NCBI RefSeq assembly: GCF_016889765.1 | Contig: NZ_CP069533.1 | Location: forward strand, 1,922,001-1,986,000 | From: Corynebacterium minutissimum | GTDB taxonomy: Bacteria; Actinomycetota; Actinomycetes; Mycobacteriales; Mycobacteriaceae | Reading direction: 5' to 3' | DNA: 64,000 nucleotides | Shown here: piece after piece, positions 18,440-26,932 of the stretch | How the letters are laid out: every line of letters starts with the position of its first letter | Numbering within the stretch: the stretch's first letter is position 1 | Position numbers and translations under genes: made by a program | Notes under the pieces: model-generated | The model's database searches: none | The model's input: the letters and a program-made list of their open reading frames with translations, nothing else | What the model was told of the DNA's origin: nothing

Positions 18440-19950
18440 TTCGTTGTGCCCTTCGGCTTCGGGGCGTTGGGGTCGATGGGGCGTCCGTCAGCATCCAGAT
18501 CGTTGAGCTCGGCCAGCTCCGTGAAGTTCGCTTGGGCGTCGGCGAAGCCCTCCTCTGGGTCGATTTCGTCGAAGTTGCGGATGGTGCCGTCGCGCTCGTC
18601 CTTGAACATGTCCTTGCCGTAGATGACCAGCACCATGATGATGCCGGCAGCAAAGCCCCAGGCTGCGCCTTGGGTGGCCAGCACGCCGGCGGTGACACCC
18701 GCGATGCCAAGATCCTTCTGATTCTTAGCCTCCATGATGCCGACGCGCACAGACACGAAGCCCTGGATGATGAGCGTCAGTGCCAGACCCACCGGCAGGA
18801 TGGGCTCAACGAAGGAGGTAATCGGTAGCAGCAGAAGACCCGTGTTGGTACCCCAACGGAAGGAGCCCGCGCCACCGAAAATGGAGCGCATGGCGCGCTT
18901 GCCCTGCTTGTAGCGCTCGACGATGACCACGTGCATTGCCGCCCACAGCGGGCCGCACATGGCGATGTCCGGGCCGATGATGGACATCAGCATGTTACGG
19001 CCACCAAAGAGCAGGTGTGCGCGCGATGGGCTGTAAACCACGGCCTCGTCCGTGCGGACGTGATCTGCCTCCTTAAGCACGGCGTTGGCCTGCAAGACGT
19101 CACCGAAGACCACGATGTAGGCGGCCAGTACCGTCGGGATAGCGGTGAGGAACATGTGTGCCGGGGGCAGGCCCACACCGAAGACGGTGTACTCAGACCA
19201 CAGGGTCATGAAATCCGGTTTGGAGAAACCCCACTCTACGTCCGGCCAGGGAGCCTCACCGGCCAGGGGCGCGACGAAGACCGCGATGAAAATGGCGGGC
19301 AGAATGCCCAGCGAGGCCAGGAAGCGCCACCCGGCGGCCTTCTGTCGCAGGGATTGGAATCCACGGGAGTACATGAGGAAGAAGGCCACGGCCACCGCGA
19401 TGGTGATGGTGATGGGGAAGGAGTGGAAACGTCCGTCCTCCTTAAACACCGAGATGATGGCGGCGATACCGGCGCCGAGAACAATTCCCGCGCGCAGGCC
19501 AGACGGAATAAGGCGAACGACTTTCGATGCTAATCCTGTTGCACCTAGCGTTAAAGAGAATATGCCCAACATGAGCTGGAAACTGATAAGCGCCCAGACA
19601 CGCTGCTCGCCCTCCGGGAAGGTTTGGATGTAGACGGTTAGCAGTGGGATAGCCGGAGTGATCCAGCCAGGAATGACAGGGTCACCGAGCAGGTGGTGGG
19701 TCAAATAGAGAAGGCCGTTGAGCATGACGACGGCCAGTGCCGCCTCGTAGGGCATGCCGAGGGCCTCGGTCATCAGGGGGATAGCGCCCAGATCCACCAC
19801 GCACATAAACAGGCCTTGGGCGAAGTCCGGCCATTCCATGCGGTAGTGCACGAAAGGCAAGCGGACGTCAAAGGGGCCCATCTTCCAGTGCGGTGATGCT
19901 TGACCGATGCCCTGATCGTCGGGCTCGGCGGCTGCGTTAGTTTCGGCCAT
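18436..19950 (-). CDS. polytopic permease, SLC23/SLC26-like, substrate unknown
   Basis: A 504-residue membrane protein with about 12-14 hydrophobic segments. ATG 19950 follows AAAGGAGG. A GDPVIPGWITPAIPLLTVYIQ block near residue 90 resembles the G-x-P-x-x-G-x-T-P loop of xanthine/uracil-type and sulfate-type permeases. A hydrophilic acidic tail of ~55 residues ends the protein. It is 81 bp downstream of the alcohol dehydrogenase, with a hairpin in between, and may import the compound processed by that cluster. The family call is tentative. Confidence 0.55.
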   Translation of the reverse strand: MAETNAAAEPDDQGIGQASPHWKMGPFDVRLPFVHYRMEWPDFAQGLFMCVVDLGAIPLMTEALGMPYEAALAVVMLNGLLYLTHHLLGDPVIPGWITPAIPLLTVYIQTFPEGEQRVWALISFQLMLGIFSLTLGATGLASKVVRLIPSGLRAGIVLGAGIAAIISVFKEDGRFHSFPITITIAVAVAFFLMYSRGFQSLRQKAAGWRFLASLGILPAIFIAVFVAPLAGEAPWPDVEWGFSKPDFMTLWSEYTVFGVGLPPAHMFLTAIPTVLAAYIVVFGDVLQANAVLKEADHVRTDEAVVYSPSRAHLLFGGRNMLMSIIGPDIAMCGPLWAAMHVVIVERYKQGKRAMRSIFGGAGSFRWGTNTGLLLLPITSFVEPILPVGLALTLIIQGFVSVRVGIMEAKNQKDLGIAGVTAGVLATQGAAWGFAAGIIMVLVIYGKDMFKDERDGTIRNFDEIDPEEGFADAQANFTELAELNDLDADGRPIDPNAPKPKGTTN

Positions 19951-19976
19951 GACGGCCTCCTTTCAAAAGGGTTAAA

Positions 19977-20000
19977 GCCTCGCACGCAGCGGCGCGAGGC
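19977..20000 (-). terminator. possible terminator after the alcohol dehydrogenase gene
   Basis: GCCTCGC (19977-19983) pairs with GCGAGGC (19994-20000), and three T follow on the minus strand. It may attenuate reading from the dehydrogenase gene into the permease gene. Confidence 0.45.
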
Positions 20001-20031
20001 CCGAAAGAGCAGGGGAGCGGGAAGAGCCGAT

Positions 20032-21150
20032 TTAGTCGAACTCGATGATCTGGCGCAGGGCCACACCGTCAGACAGGCGGTCCATGGCGGTGTTGATGTC
20101 CTCGAGCTTGATGTGGTCAGAGATCAGCGCCTCGGCGTTGAGCTTGCCCTCACGCCACAGCTGCTCATACTTCGGAATATCCTTCGACGGAACGGAGGAT
20201 CCCAGGTAGCAGCCGTGGACGCGGCGAGCCTCGGCGGTCATTACGAGCGGGTCGATGGTGATGGTGGAGCCTGGTGCCGGCAGACCTACGGTCACGGTCA
20301 GACCGCCCGGTGCGGTGACCTTATAAGCGGTCTCCAGTGCCTTCGGGTGGCCAGCGGCCTCCACCACAGCGGTGAACTTCTTGCCGGACTCTTCTGCCTC
20401 CTGCGGGGTCATCGCAGAGGTAGCGCCGATTTCGATGGCCTTCTCGCACTTGTCCTTCTGCATATCAATGCCCACGATCTCCTTCACGCCGAGCGCGGCA
20501 GCGGTGATGATCGCGGCCATGCCCACGCCGCCGAGGCCGACGACGGCGATGCTGTCCTCCGGCTTCGGATCGATCTCGTTGAGGATGGCGCCGCCGCCGG
20601 TGAGGATGGCGCAGCCAAGGATGGCGGCGATATCCGCCGGGACATCGGAGCCGACGGGGACGACAGACAGTTCGGAGACAACTGCGTGGGTAGCGAAGCC
20701 AGAGACACCCAGGTGGTGCTGGATCGTCTCGCCGTCACGAGTGAGGTGGCGGGTACCGCGGATGAGGGTGCCCTCGTTGTTGGTCTTGGAGCCGACCTCA
20801 CACGGCATCTTGCCGTCGGTCTTGCAGCCGGCGCACTCGCCGCAGCGCGGGAGGAAGGTCATGACCACGTGGTCGCCGACCTTGACGTTGGTGACGCCCG
20901 GGCCAATCTCCTCGACGATGCCAGCGGACTCGTGGCCCAGCAGCATCGGAAGTGGGCGCGGGCGGTTGTTGTTGACCACAGATAGGTCGGAGTGGCAGAG
21001 GCCAGCGGCGGTGATCTTGACCAGGATCTCGCCTTCGCCGGGGCCGGTGAGCTCGAGCTCGCTCACGGTGATGGGCTTGGACTCGGCGTACGGGCGCTCA
21101 TCGCCGGAACGCTCCAAGACGGCGCCGCGAATGGTAATCGTGTCAGACAT
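20032..21150 (-). CDS. zinc-dependent alcohol dehydrogenase
   Basis: A 372-residue medium-chain dehydrogenase. The start ATG 21150 follows GGAGG; a longer upstream frame has no such site. Catalytic zinc ligands are visible as Cys52 (GLCHSD) and His73-Glu74 (GHES), with a third Cys in ILGCAILTGGGA. The structural zinc uses Cys103, Cys106, Cys109 and Cys117. The coenzyme fold GLGGVGMAAI is near residue 205, followed by an Asp in IVGIDMQ that favours NAD+. It converts an alcohol to an aldehyde or ketone. In its cluster (monooxygenase, esterase) a secondary-alcohol role is plausible. Confidence 0.9.
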   Translation of the reverse strand: MSDTITIRGAVLERSGDERPYAESKPITVSELELTGPGEGEILVKITAAGLCHSDLSVVNNNRPRPLPMLLGHESAGIVEEIGPGVTNVKVGDHVVMTFLPRCGECAGCKTDGKMPCEVGSKTNNEGTLIRGTRHLTRDGETIQHHLGVSGFATHAVVSELSVVPVGSDVPADIAAILGCAILTGGGAILNEIDPKPEDSIAVVGLGGVGMAAIITAAALGVKEIVGIDMQKDKCEKAIEIGATSAMTPQEAEESGKKFTAVVEAAGHPKALETAYKVTAPGGLTVTVGLPAPGSTITIDPLVMTAEARRVHGCYLGSSVPSKDIPKYEQLWREGKLNAEALISDHIKLEDINTAMDRLSDGVALRQIIEFD

Positions 21151-21268
21151 TGATACCTCCAGACATCGGATGGGGTTAATGCCTCGCAATGTACGCCACG
21201 TCACGTTTAAGAGGGCAGAAACGATATGGGAAAAAATACACCCAACATACATGAGGGTGGGGAATTCT

Positions 21269-22987
21269 CTACCCCCTGAGCGCGTGGGCGCGCAGCGCTA
21301 CGAAGACATCAAGCCCGCGCTGGCCGACGGCCCACTTATCACCCATGAGCTCCGCGATGCGATCGAGGCGCTGGCGCACCGTGTTGGGGTGGATGAACAT
21401 GGCTCGGGCAGTCTGCGGGATGCTGTGGCCGGAGAGTAAGTAGTGATGGGCGGTATCGGTTAGCTCCGTGGAATGCTCTTCGTCATAACGGACCAGCGGT
21501 CCAATCGTGCGCGTGGACAGCGCGCTCAACGCCTGCGGGTCTGCGCCTAAGATGAGGCCGACTGTGCCCAGGGTGTCTTCGGTGACTAAGTGGCCCCGCA
21601 TTCCCAGTGCAAGGGCTGACTCCAGGTAGGCCATGGCGGAATCGTGGGCGCTGCGTGCCGAATCCAGCCCATCGAAGGTGATGGCGGATACCGTCACATC
21701 AGGAAATTCAGACAGCAGCGGGGCCAGCGCCTTATCAATTGCTCGATCAGGTTGGTACAGCACGCACACGTGCTGGTCGTGGTGCGTGATAGCGGCATTA
21801 CCTGGCAAGAGGTGCTCTAGCTGCGGGCGAGTCGGTAGCCCCTTAGCCGAGTGCACGCCAACGAAATACAGCTGCGCTGAAGAATTCAGGCTAATTCCTG
21901 TCAGGTGGCGCAGACGGGCGACTTCTTCGCGCCCAGCGTTACCCAGCGCCACGGCGTAGACGAGGTCGTCGACTTTGCGCGCGGTGGCGTCGACAAGCGC
22001 TTCGGCAAAGAGCGCAATTGCGGTAAAAGCAGCAGAAGCATGGCTGATGACACGGAGCTCGGTGTCGCTCAGCTCCTTGTCCACGCCGATTGTGCCCAGT
22101 TCACGGCCGTTAAACTCGACGGGGAACGTGCTGGTCGGGGGAGTATCCGGGGCCTCCTCCGTGGTCCACAGCGTCACGGAAGCGTCGAGGCTTTTCGCCA
22201 GCACGCGTTCGAGCTCCTCGAAGCTGGCATTGTTCATGAGCACGTGGAGCAGCTGCGTGTTGACCTCATTAAGCCATTGCAGCTCTTCGATGTGGCGGCT
22301 CAATGCGATCTGAGAGCGGGTCAGCTCGGCAACGGACTCGCCCTGGCTCTCAATGACCTGTGCATTCTCCAGTGCTACGGAAGTGATAGAGCCCAGCACC
22401 TCGAGGGCCGCGATTTCTTCGTGCGTGTAGTGGCGTGGGTGGCGGTCACCCACGAGAAGCGCTCCGATGGTTGTGCCCCCGATGCGAATCGGGGCTCCGA
22501 GGATGCCGCGAATACCCTCCGCCTGCACCGCATGGTCGACGTAGTCCACGTGGGTGACATCAGGATCGGCGGAATGATCATAGGTCCACGCCGGGCGGTT
22601 GGTGGCGGCCACGATGCCGAGGATTCCGGAGCCCATCGGCATGTTGATGGTGCGGAATTCCTCGGTGACCACGCCGCTGGTGGCCAGCACCTTGGTAAAG
22701 CCGGTGTCCTCATCGTTGAGGCTGAGATAGCCCACGTCGGTACCGATGGTGGAGCGCGCATGCCGCACAATAGCCTGGAGGATGTCTGTCGAATCGCGGC
22801 CAGCGTTGAGCATGTGGGAGACATCGAGAAGCTTCGTCGACATCACCCGCCACGTGTGATTGGCACGCATAGTTTCTTCCACAGCCCGCAGCGCGCTAAG
22901 CTCCTCGGCCGCCAGTTGCTCGCGCAGCTCGTCGGGGACACGGGTGCCGCTGGCGAGGTGGGAGAGGACGGGGCCGAGGAGAGACAT
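21269..22987 (-). CDS. GAF-domain PucR-type transcriptional activator
   Basis: A 572-residue regulator. Residues ~55-215 form a GAF sensor domain (a DVGYLSLNDEDTGFTKVLA strand, an IRGILGAPIRIGGTTIGALLVGDR block). A helical linker follows. The C-terminal ~60 residues (LTDTAHHYLLSGHSIPQTARAMFIHPNTVRQRLDRIAEL) are the PucR-type helix-turn-helix. It lies between the alcohol dehydrogenase and the YkvI-type transporter, all on the minus strand. This makes it the best candidate for controlling the monooxygenase-esterase-dehydrogenase cluster in response to a small ligand bound by the GAF domain. Confidence 0.8.
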   Translation of the reverse strand: MSLLGPVLSHLASGTRVPDELREQLAAEELSALRAVEETMRANHTWRVMSTKLLDVSHMLNAGRDSTDILQAIVRHARSTIGTDVGYLSLNDEDTGFTKVLATSGVVTEEFRTINMPMGSGILGIVAATNRPAWTYDHSADPDVTHVDYVDHAVQAEGIRGILGAPIRIGGTTIGALLVGDRHPRHYTHEEIAALEVLGSITSVALENAQVIESQGESVAELTRSQIALSRHIEELQWLNEVNTQLLHVLMNNASFEELERVLAKSLDASVTLWTTEEAPDTPPTSTFPVEFNGRELGTIGVDKELSDTELRVISHASAAFTAIALFAEALVDATARKVDDLVYAVALGNAGREEVARLRHLTGISLNSSAQLYFVGVHSAKGLPTRPQLEHLLPGNAAITHHDQHVCVLYQPDRAIDKALAPLLSEFPDVTVSAITFDGLDSARSAHDSAMAYLESALALGMRGHLVTEDTLGTVGLILGADPQALSALSTRTIGPLVRYDEEHSTELTDTAHHYLLSGHSIPQTARAMFIHPNTVRQRLDRIAELMGDKWAVGQRGLDVFVALRAHALRG

Positions 22988-23005
22988 GCCTTTAGTTTAT
23001 TAGGG

Positions 23006-24316
23006 TCAGACCTTCTTCTTGGTACGCGGGATGGGCTTGCCCGTAATGAGTGCGTGCAACTTTCCGTCGCCGATCTGCATTTCCTCCGGAAGGTCCGCAG
23101 AATCGACCTCGGTCATGATTTCCCTGATGAAGTCTGACTCGGGGATGGAGGAATTGCGGGCGATGGCGGTGAGCTCGTGCATCTCCTCGTTGGAGAGGTG
23201 GTTGTCATTCTCAAAGCGCTTCTTGAGCAGATCACGCGCGCGGCGGCGCAGGTCCGCTTCGGACTGCAGGTCCTTGCGGTTCTTGAGCCAGGCGAAGCCG
23301 ATGATGAACATGATGGCGATGCCCATGTAGCCCAGAATCGGGTAGACCCAGCCGATGAGGTTGGAGAAACCAATGAAGGAGAGGACGAAGCCGATGAGCA
23401 CGGATATGACGTAGACCTTGTAGAAGTGCTGCGGCTTGCCGCGGGTCAGGCGCTTGGCAAAGGCATAGAACATGCCGATGGCGGTGTTATAAATCATGCC
23501 GTAAATAGCAATGGACATGGCGATGCCAAGCCATGGATGGATCTGCTCAATCATGGCCAAGGTTGGCATTTCGGCCTCAGTGATCGGGCCCACGGACACG
23601 TAGAGGCCGCCGACCAGGACTGCGAGCAGAAAGAGGAAGCATAGGCCGCCGAGAATGCCGCCGTAGCCTACTTCCTTGGCATCCAGGAAGTTACCGCCGA
23701 TGACGATCATCATGGAGACCACCACGATGACGTTGAGGCCGAGGTTATTGATGGCAGAAACCCACCAGTTAGGAAGAGTGGTGGGAATGTTCTGTGCCTG
23801 CTCGTTGAGGTGCGACCAATCGGGGTTGGACGTGAGTACGGTGTATACGGTGCCGATGGTGAGCAGGACGATGATGAACGGGGTGATAGCACCGATGGCG
23901 ATGGTCACCTTGTCCACGTCAAGCAGGCCAGTCAGCAGCGTGAGAACGAGCATGAGGACCGCGCCGATCCATACCGGCCAGCCCCACTGTTGATTGAGGT
24001 TGGTGCCGGCGCCGGCAAACATGGCGAAGCCGATACAGAAGAGACAGGTCAGCGTGGCGACATCTAGGATTTTCGACACGATGGGGGTGGATACCGCGTT
24101 GAACACGGAGGTGTGCTCCTTGGCGCGGTGATACGAGCCTAATTGGAGAATGGTGATGCCGGAAATGGTCATGGCGAGGGCTGTGACGATGGCGCCGACA
24201 ACACCCATGTTGCCGAAAGCAACGAAGTACTGGAGGGCCTCGCGGCCCGAGGCAAAGGAGGCACCCGCGAGCACGCCAATAAAGGCCATCGCGATGCCGA
24301 ATGAGCGTTTGAGCAT
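23006..24316 (-). CDS. YkvI-family membrane transporter
   Basis: A ~436-residue protein with about 10-11 hydrophobic segments starting MLKRSFGIAMAFIGVLAGASFASGREALQYF. This opening is characteristic of the YkvI/COG3949-type proteins, distant relatives of LeuT-fold amino-acid carriers. A soluble tail of ~100 charged residues follows the last helix. A longer upstream frame runs through a strong hairpin and was rejected in favour of ATG 24316. It may carry the substrate of the adjacent catabolic genes. Substrate unknown. Confidence 0.7.
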   Translation of the reverse strand: MLKRSFGIAMAFIGVLAGASFASGREALQYFVAFGNMGVVGAIVTALAMTISGITILQLGSYHRAKEHTSVFNAVSTPIVSKILDVATLTCLFCIGFAMFAGAGTNLNQQWGWPVWIGAVLMLVLTLLTGLLDVDKVTIAIGAITPFIIVLLTIGTVYTVLTSNPDWSHLNEQAQNIPTTLPNWWVSAINNLGLNVIVVVSMMIVIGGNFLDAKEVGYGGILGGLCFLFLLAVLVGGLYVSVGPITEAEMPTLAMIEQIHPWLGIAMSIAIYGMIYNTAIGMFYAFAKRLTRGKPQHFYKVYVISVLIGFVLSFIGFSNLIGWVYPILGYMGIAIMFIIGFAWLKNRKDLQSEADLRRRARDLLKKRFENDNHLSNEEMHELTAIARNSSIPESDFIREIMTEVDSADLPEEMQIGDGKLHALITGKPIPRTKKKV

Positions 24317-24359
24317 GTTAAACCTAACTGTTAGAGGATAGAAACTTCTGCTTATGCGA

Positions 24360-24398
24360 ACGGGGCAGGCTGCCTTCAAGAATGGGAGCCTGCCCCGT
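24360..24398 (-). terminator. strong hairpin after the esterase gene
   Basis: ACGGGGCAGGCT (24360-24371) and AGCCTGCCCCGT (24387-24398) make a perfect 12-bp stem with a 15-nt loop. It lies between the esterase stop codon and the transporter start. No T run follows, so it may be an mRNA-stabilising or partial termination signal dividing the cluster. Confidence 0.6.
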
Positions 24399-24415
24399 GG
24401 GAAAACTGGTGGCTG

Positions 24416-25396
24416 TTAGCTAGTCACCGCCTTGATGAACTCGGCAACGCCAGCGAGCTCTTCCTCGCCGCGGTCAATGATGGCGGCGGAGGTAAACAAG
24501 CCGTGGTGATAACCCAGGAGGTGCTTGTGCGTGACATCCACACCAGCCTTGGCCAGCTTGCCGGCATACTCGATGCCCTCGTCCGCCAGCGGATCGTTGT
24601 CCACCGTGATGACGAGTGACGGGGGTAGTCCCTCCGGTAGCTCTTCCAACAACAGCGGGGAGAGATCCGTGGCGGTGCGCTGCGATTCCTCCGTGACGAA
24701 GGTATCGATGAACCAGCGCATGGTGTCCGACGCCAGCGGGAAGCCCTCCTCCAAGCGCTTGTAGGAAGCACCGTTCTCGGTGCGCTCGCGGGAGCAATCC
24801 GTGATCGGGTAGAGGAGGATTTGGGCGCTGAGCTTGGCGACGTTCTCCTCGCCCACAAACTCGTTCGCCAGGGTAGCGGCGAGCTGGCCACCGGCCGAGT
24901 CGCCGGCGACCGCGATAGAGGTCACGGTCAGTCCGTGCTCAGCCTCCGGGTTGGACAGCCAACGGTAGGCGGCGCGGCAATCGTCGATAGCCGCCGGGTA
25001 GGTGTGCTCTGGGGCGAGACGATAATCCACCGCAACGACTGGGAGACCGGTCAGCACCGCGATACGGCGTACCGAGGAGTGGTGGGTCTCCAGGTTGCCC
25101 ATGAGCCAGCCGCCACCGTGCATGTAGAGCACCGCAGGGGTCTCCTGGCCGCGCTCCTCCTCCGGGCGGGGATCATAGAGGCGAACCTGGAACTCGTCGA
25201 CCTGGAAATCCGTGGTCGCGGGTTCCTTCGCCTCATGGAGCGGGTTGGCGTGGGCTGAGGCTACGTAGTTCTCACGCACCTGCGGGATGGGGAAGTTATG
25301 GAAGGACTTCGCCCCACCATCGCGGAACGGCTTCAGCGCCTTCCGCGCATCCTCAGCGACGGGGCGCCCGGAATATTCGTCGTGCAGAGTGTGCAT
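24416..25396 (-). CDS. alpha/beta-hydrolase (hormone-sensitive-lipase-type esterase)
   Basis: A ~326-residue enzyme with the HGGGW oxyanion block at residues 93-97, a VDYRLAPEHTYPAAIDD block near residue 125, and the nucleophile Ser167 in GDSAGG. The catalytic Asp in a DPLADEG block and the His in a GYHHG block are also present. These define the HSL (family IV) esterases, which cleave short-chain esters. ATG 25396 is preferred; GTG 25405 is an alternative. It is 15 bp downstream of the Baeyer-Villiger-type monooxygenase. That neighbourhood suggests it cleaves the ester which that enzyme makes. Confidence 0.85.
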   Translation of the reverse strand: MHTLHDEYSGRPVAEDARKALKPFRDGGAKSFHNFPIPQVRENYVASAHANPLHEAKEPATTDFQVDEFQVRLYDPRPEEERGQETPAVLYMHGGGWLMGNLETHHSSVRRIAVLTGLPVVAVDYRLAPEHTYPAAIDDCRAAYRWLSNPEAEHGLTVTSIAVAGDSAGGQLAATLANEFVGEENVAKLSAQILLYPITDCSRERTENGASYKRLEEGFPLASDTMRWFIDTFVTEESQRTATDLSPLLLEELPEGLPPSLVITVDNDPLADEGIEYAGKLAKAGVDVTHKHLLGYHHGLFTSAAIIDRGEEELAGVAEFIKAVTS

Positions 25397-25411
25397 CGTG
25401 ATCACTACCTT

Positions 25412-26860
25412 CTAGACCAGCTCGTAGTCGTTGAGCTCGAGCTCATCGGTGAGCTCGTAGTACTCAGCAACGTTTCCGGACCAGTTGTTGATGACGCGGC
25501 CTTCCTCGTTCTTGTACCAGGAGGAGCAGTCAGCGGAGAACGCAGATGCCTCGAGTTCCTTCTGGATACGGGTGTTGAACTCGTCGATAACGTTCTTCTT
25601 CACGTCGAGGGCTGCCTCCGGGTTCTCGCGTAGGTAAGCAACGGCCTGGGAGATGTAGCGGTCCTGTGCCTCGAGCATGGCCACCACGGAGTGGTGGTTG
25701 AGGTTGGTGTTCGGGCCGTAGAGCATGAAGAAGTTCGGGAAACCATCCACGGTCATGCCCAGGTAAGCCTCCGGGGAGTTGCCCCAGCGCTCACGCAGAT
25801 CGATGCCGTCACGGCCGGCGATAGGCAGGTCACCCTGGAACTCCTGGGAGTGGAAGCCGGTGGCGTAGATGACGACGTCGAAATCATGCTCCGCACCGTC
25901 GTCGGTACGGATGCCGGTCTCAGTGAACTTTTCGATGCCAGCGGTGATGAGCTCTACGTTGTCACGGTTGAAGGTGGGGTAGAAGTCATCGGAGCGCAGG
26001 ATGCGCTTGCAGCCGAAGGCGAAGGTTGGGGTGAGCTTCTCCACCAGCTCCGGGTCGTCGACCTGGGAACGCAGGTGCTCCATGGCCTGCTCGACACCCT
26101 CAGCAGCGGAATCGGTGCCCTTGCGGGTGCGGTCGAAACCTTCTTCGCGGACATCGTGGATCTCCTGGCGGATGGCGCGGTAGGAATCTGGGTTTTCCTG
26201 GAATTCCTTGGTCTCCTCCTCGGTGAAGATGACCTGGTTGCGCGGGAGGATGTAGTTGGCGGAGCGCTGGAACACGGAGAGCTTCTCCGCAACCTTTGCT
26301 ACCTCCGGAACCAGCTGGACAGCGGAAGCTGCGTTACCGATGACGGCAACCTTCTTGCCGTTCAGGTCGACGTCGTGGTTCCACTCAGCGGAGTGGAACT
26401 GTACGCCCTGGAATGCCTCGCGGTTCGGGAAGTTCGGGATCTTCGGCTTGGAGAGCTGGCCCCACGCGCCGACGAAGACACGGCCGTAGAAGGTCTCGCC
26501 GTTGGCCCCGATTTCCCAAGCCTTGAGGTCTTCCTTCCATACGGCGTTGGTGATGCGGTGGTTGAACTTGATGTGATCGTAGAGGCTGAACTCCTCGGCA
26601 AGTGCCTTGAGGTAGCCCTGCATCTCGTCCTGACCGGCGAACATGCGGGAAACACCGAGGTTGAGGAAGTAGGAGTAGCAGTAGATGAGAGCCTGGGTAT
26701 CGCAGGCAGCGCCCGGGTAGGTGTTGTCGCGCCAGACGCCGCCGACCTCGTCGGCTGCCTCGAGGATGAGGAAGTCCTTCTGCTCGTCGCGGACCAGCTG
26801 GGCGCCCATGCCCAGTCCGCCGTAGCCGGTGCCGAGGATGATGCAATCGTAGATCTTCAT
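25412..26860 (-). CDS. flavin-containing Baeyer-Villiger-type monooxygenase
   Basis: A 482-residue enzyme. The FAD loop GTGYGG is at residues 10-15. The Baeyer-Villiger fingerprint FxGxxxHxxxW is complete (Phe150 to Trp160). The NADPH fold VIGNAASAVQ is near residue 173, and an ATGFHSQEF block follows. The enzyme would insert oxygen next to a ketone to form an ester or lactone. It sits in a minus-strand operon after a transaminase and before an esterase, starting at ATG 26860 with an AAGGAG site. Substrates range from cyclic to linear ketones. Confidence 0.87.
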   Translation of the reverse strand: MKIYDCIILGTGYGGLGMGAQLVRDEQKDFLILEAADEVGGVWRDNTYPGAACDTQALIYCYSYFLNLGVSRMFAGQDEMQGYLKALAEEFSLYDHIKFNHRITNAVWKEDLKAWEIGANGETFYGRVFVGAWGQLSKPKIPNFPNREAFQGVQFHSAEWNHDVDLNGKKVAVIGNAASAVQLVPEVAKVAEKLSVFQRSANYILPRNQVIFTEEETKEFQENPDSYRAIRQEIHDVREEGFDRTRKGTDSAAEGVEQAMEHLRSQVDDPELVEKLTPTFAFGCKRILRSDDFYPTFNRDNVELITAGIEKFTETGIRTDDGAEHDFDVVIYATGFHSQEFQGDLPIAGRDGIDLRERWGNSPEAYLGMTVDGFPNFFMLYGPNTNLNHHSVVAMLEAQDRYISQAVAYLRENPEAALDVKKNVIDEFNTRIQKELEASAFSADCSSWYKNEEGRVINNWSGNVAEYYELTDELELNDYELV

Positions 26861-26932
26861 GGTGTGTGACTCCTTAAGTCGTTGTAGTGGGGGAGGCCGT
26901 TAATTCCAACGGCATGGATTGTGTGGTGGGGT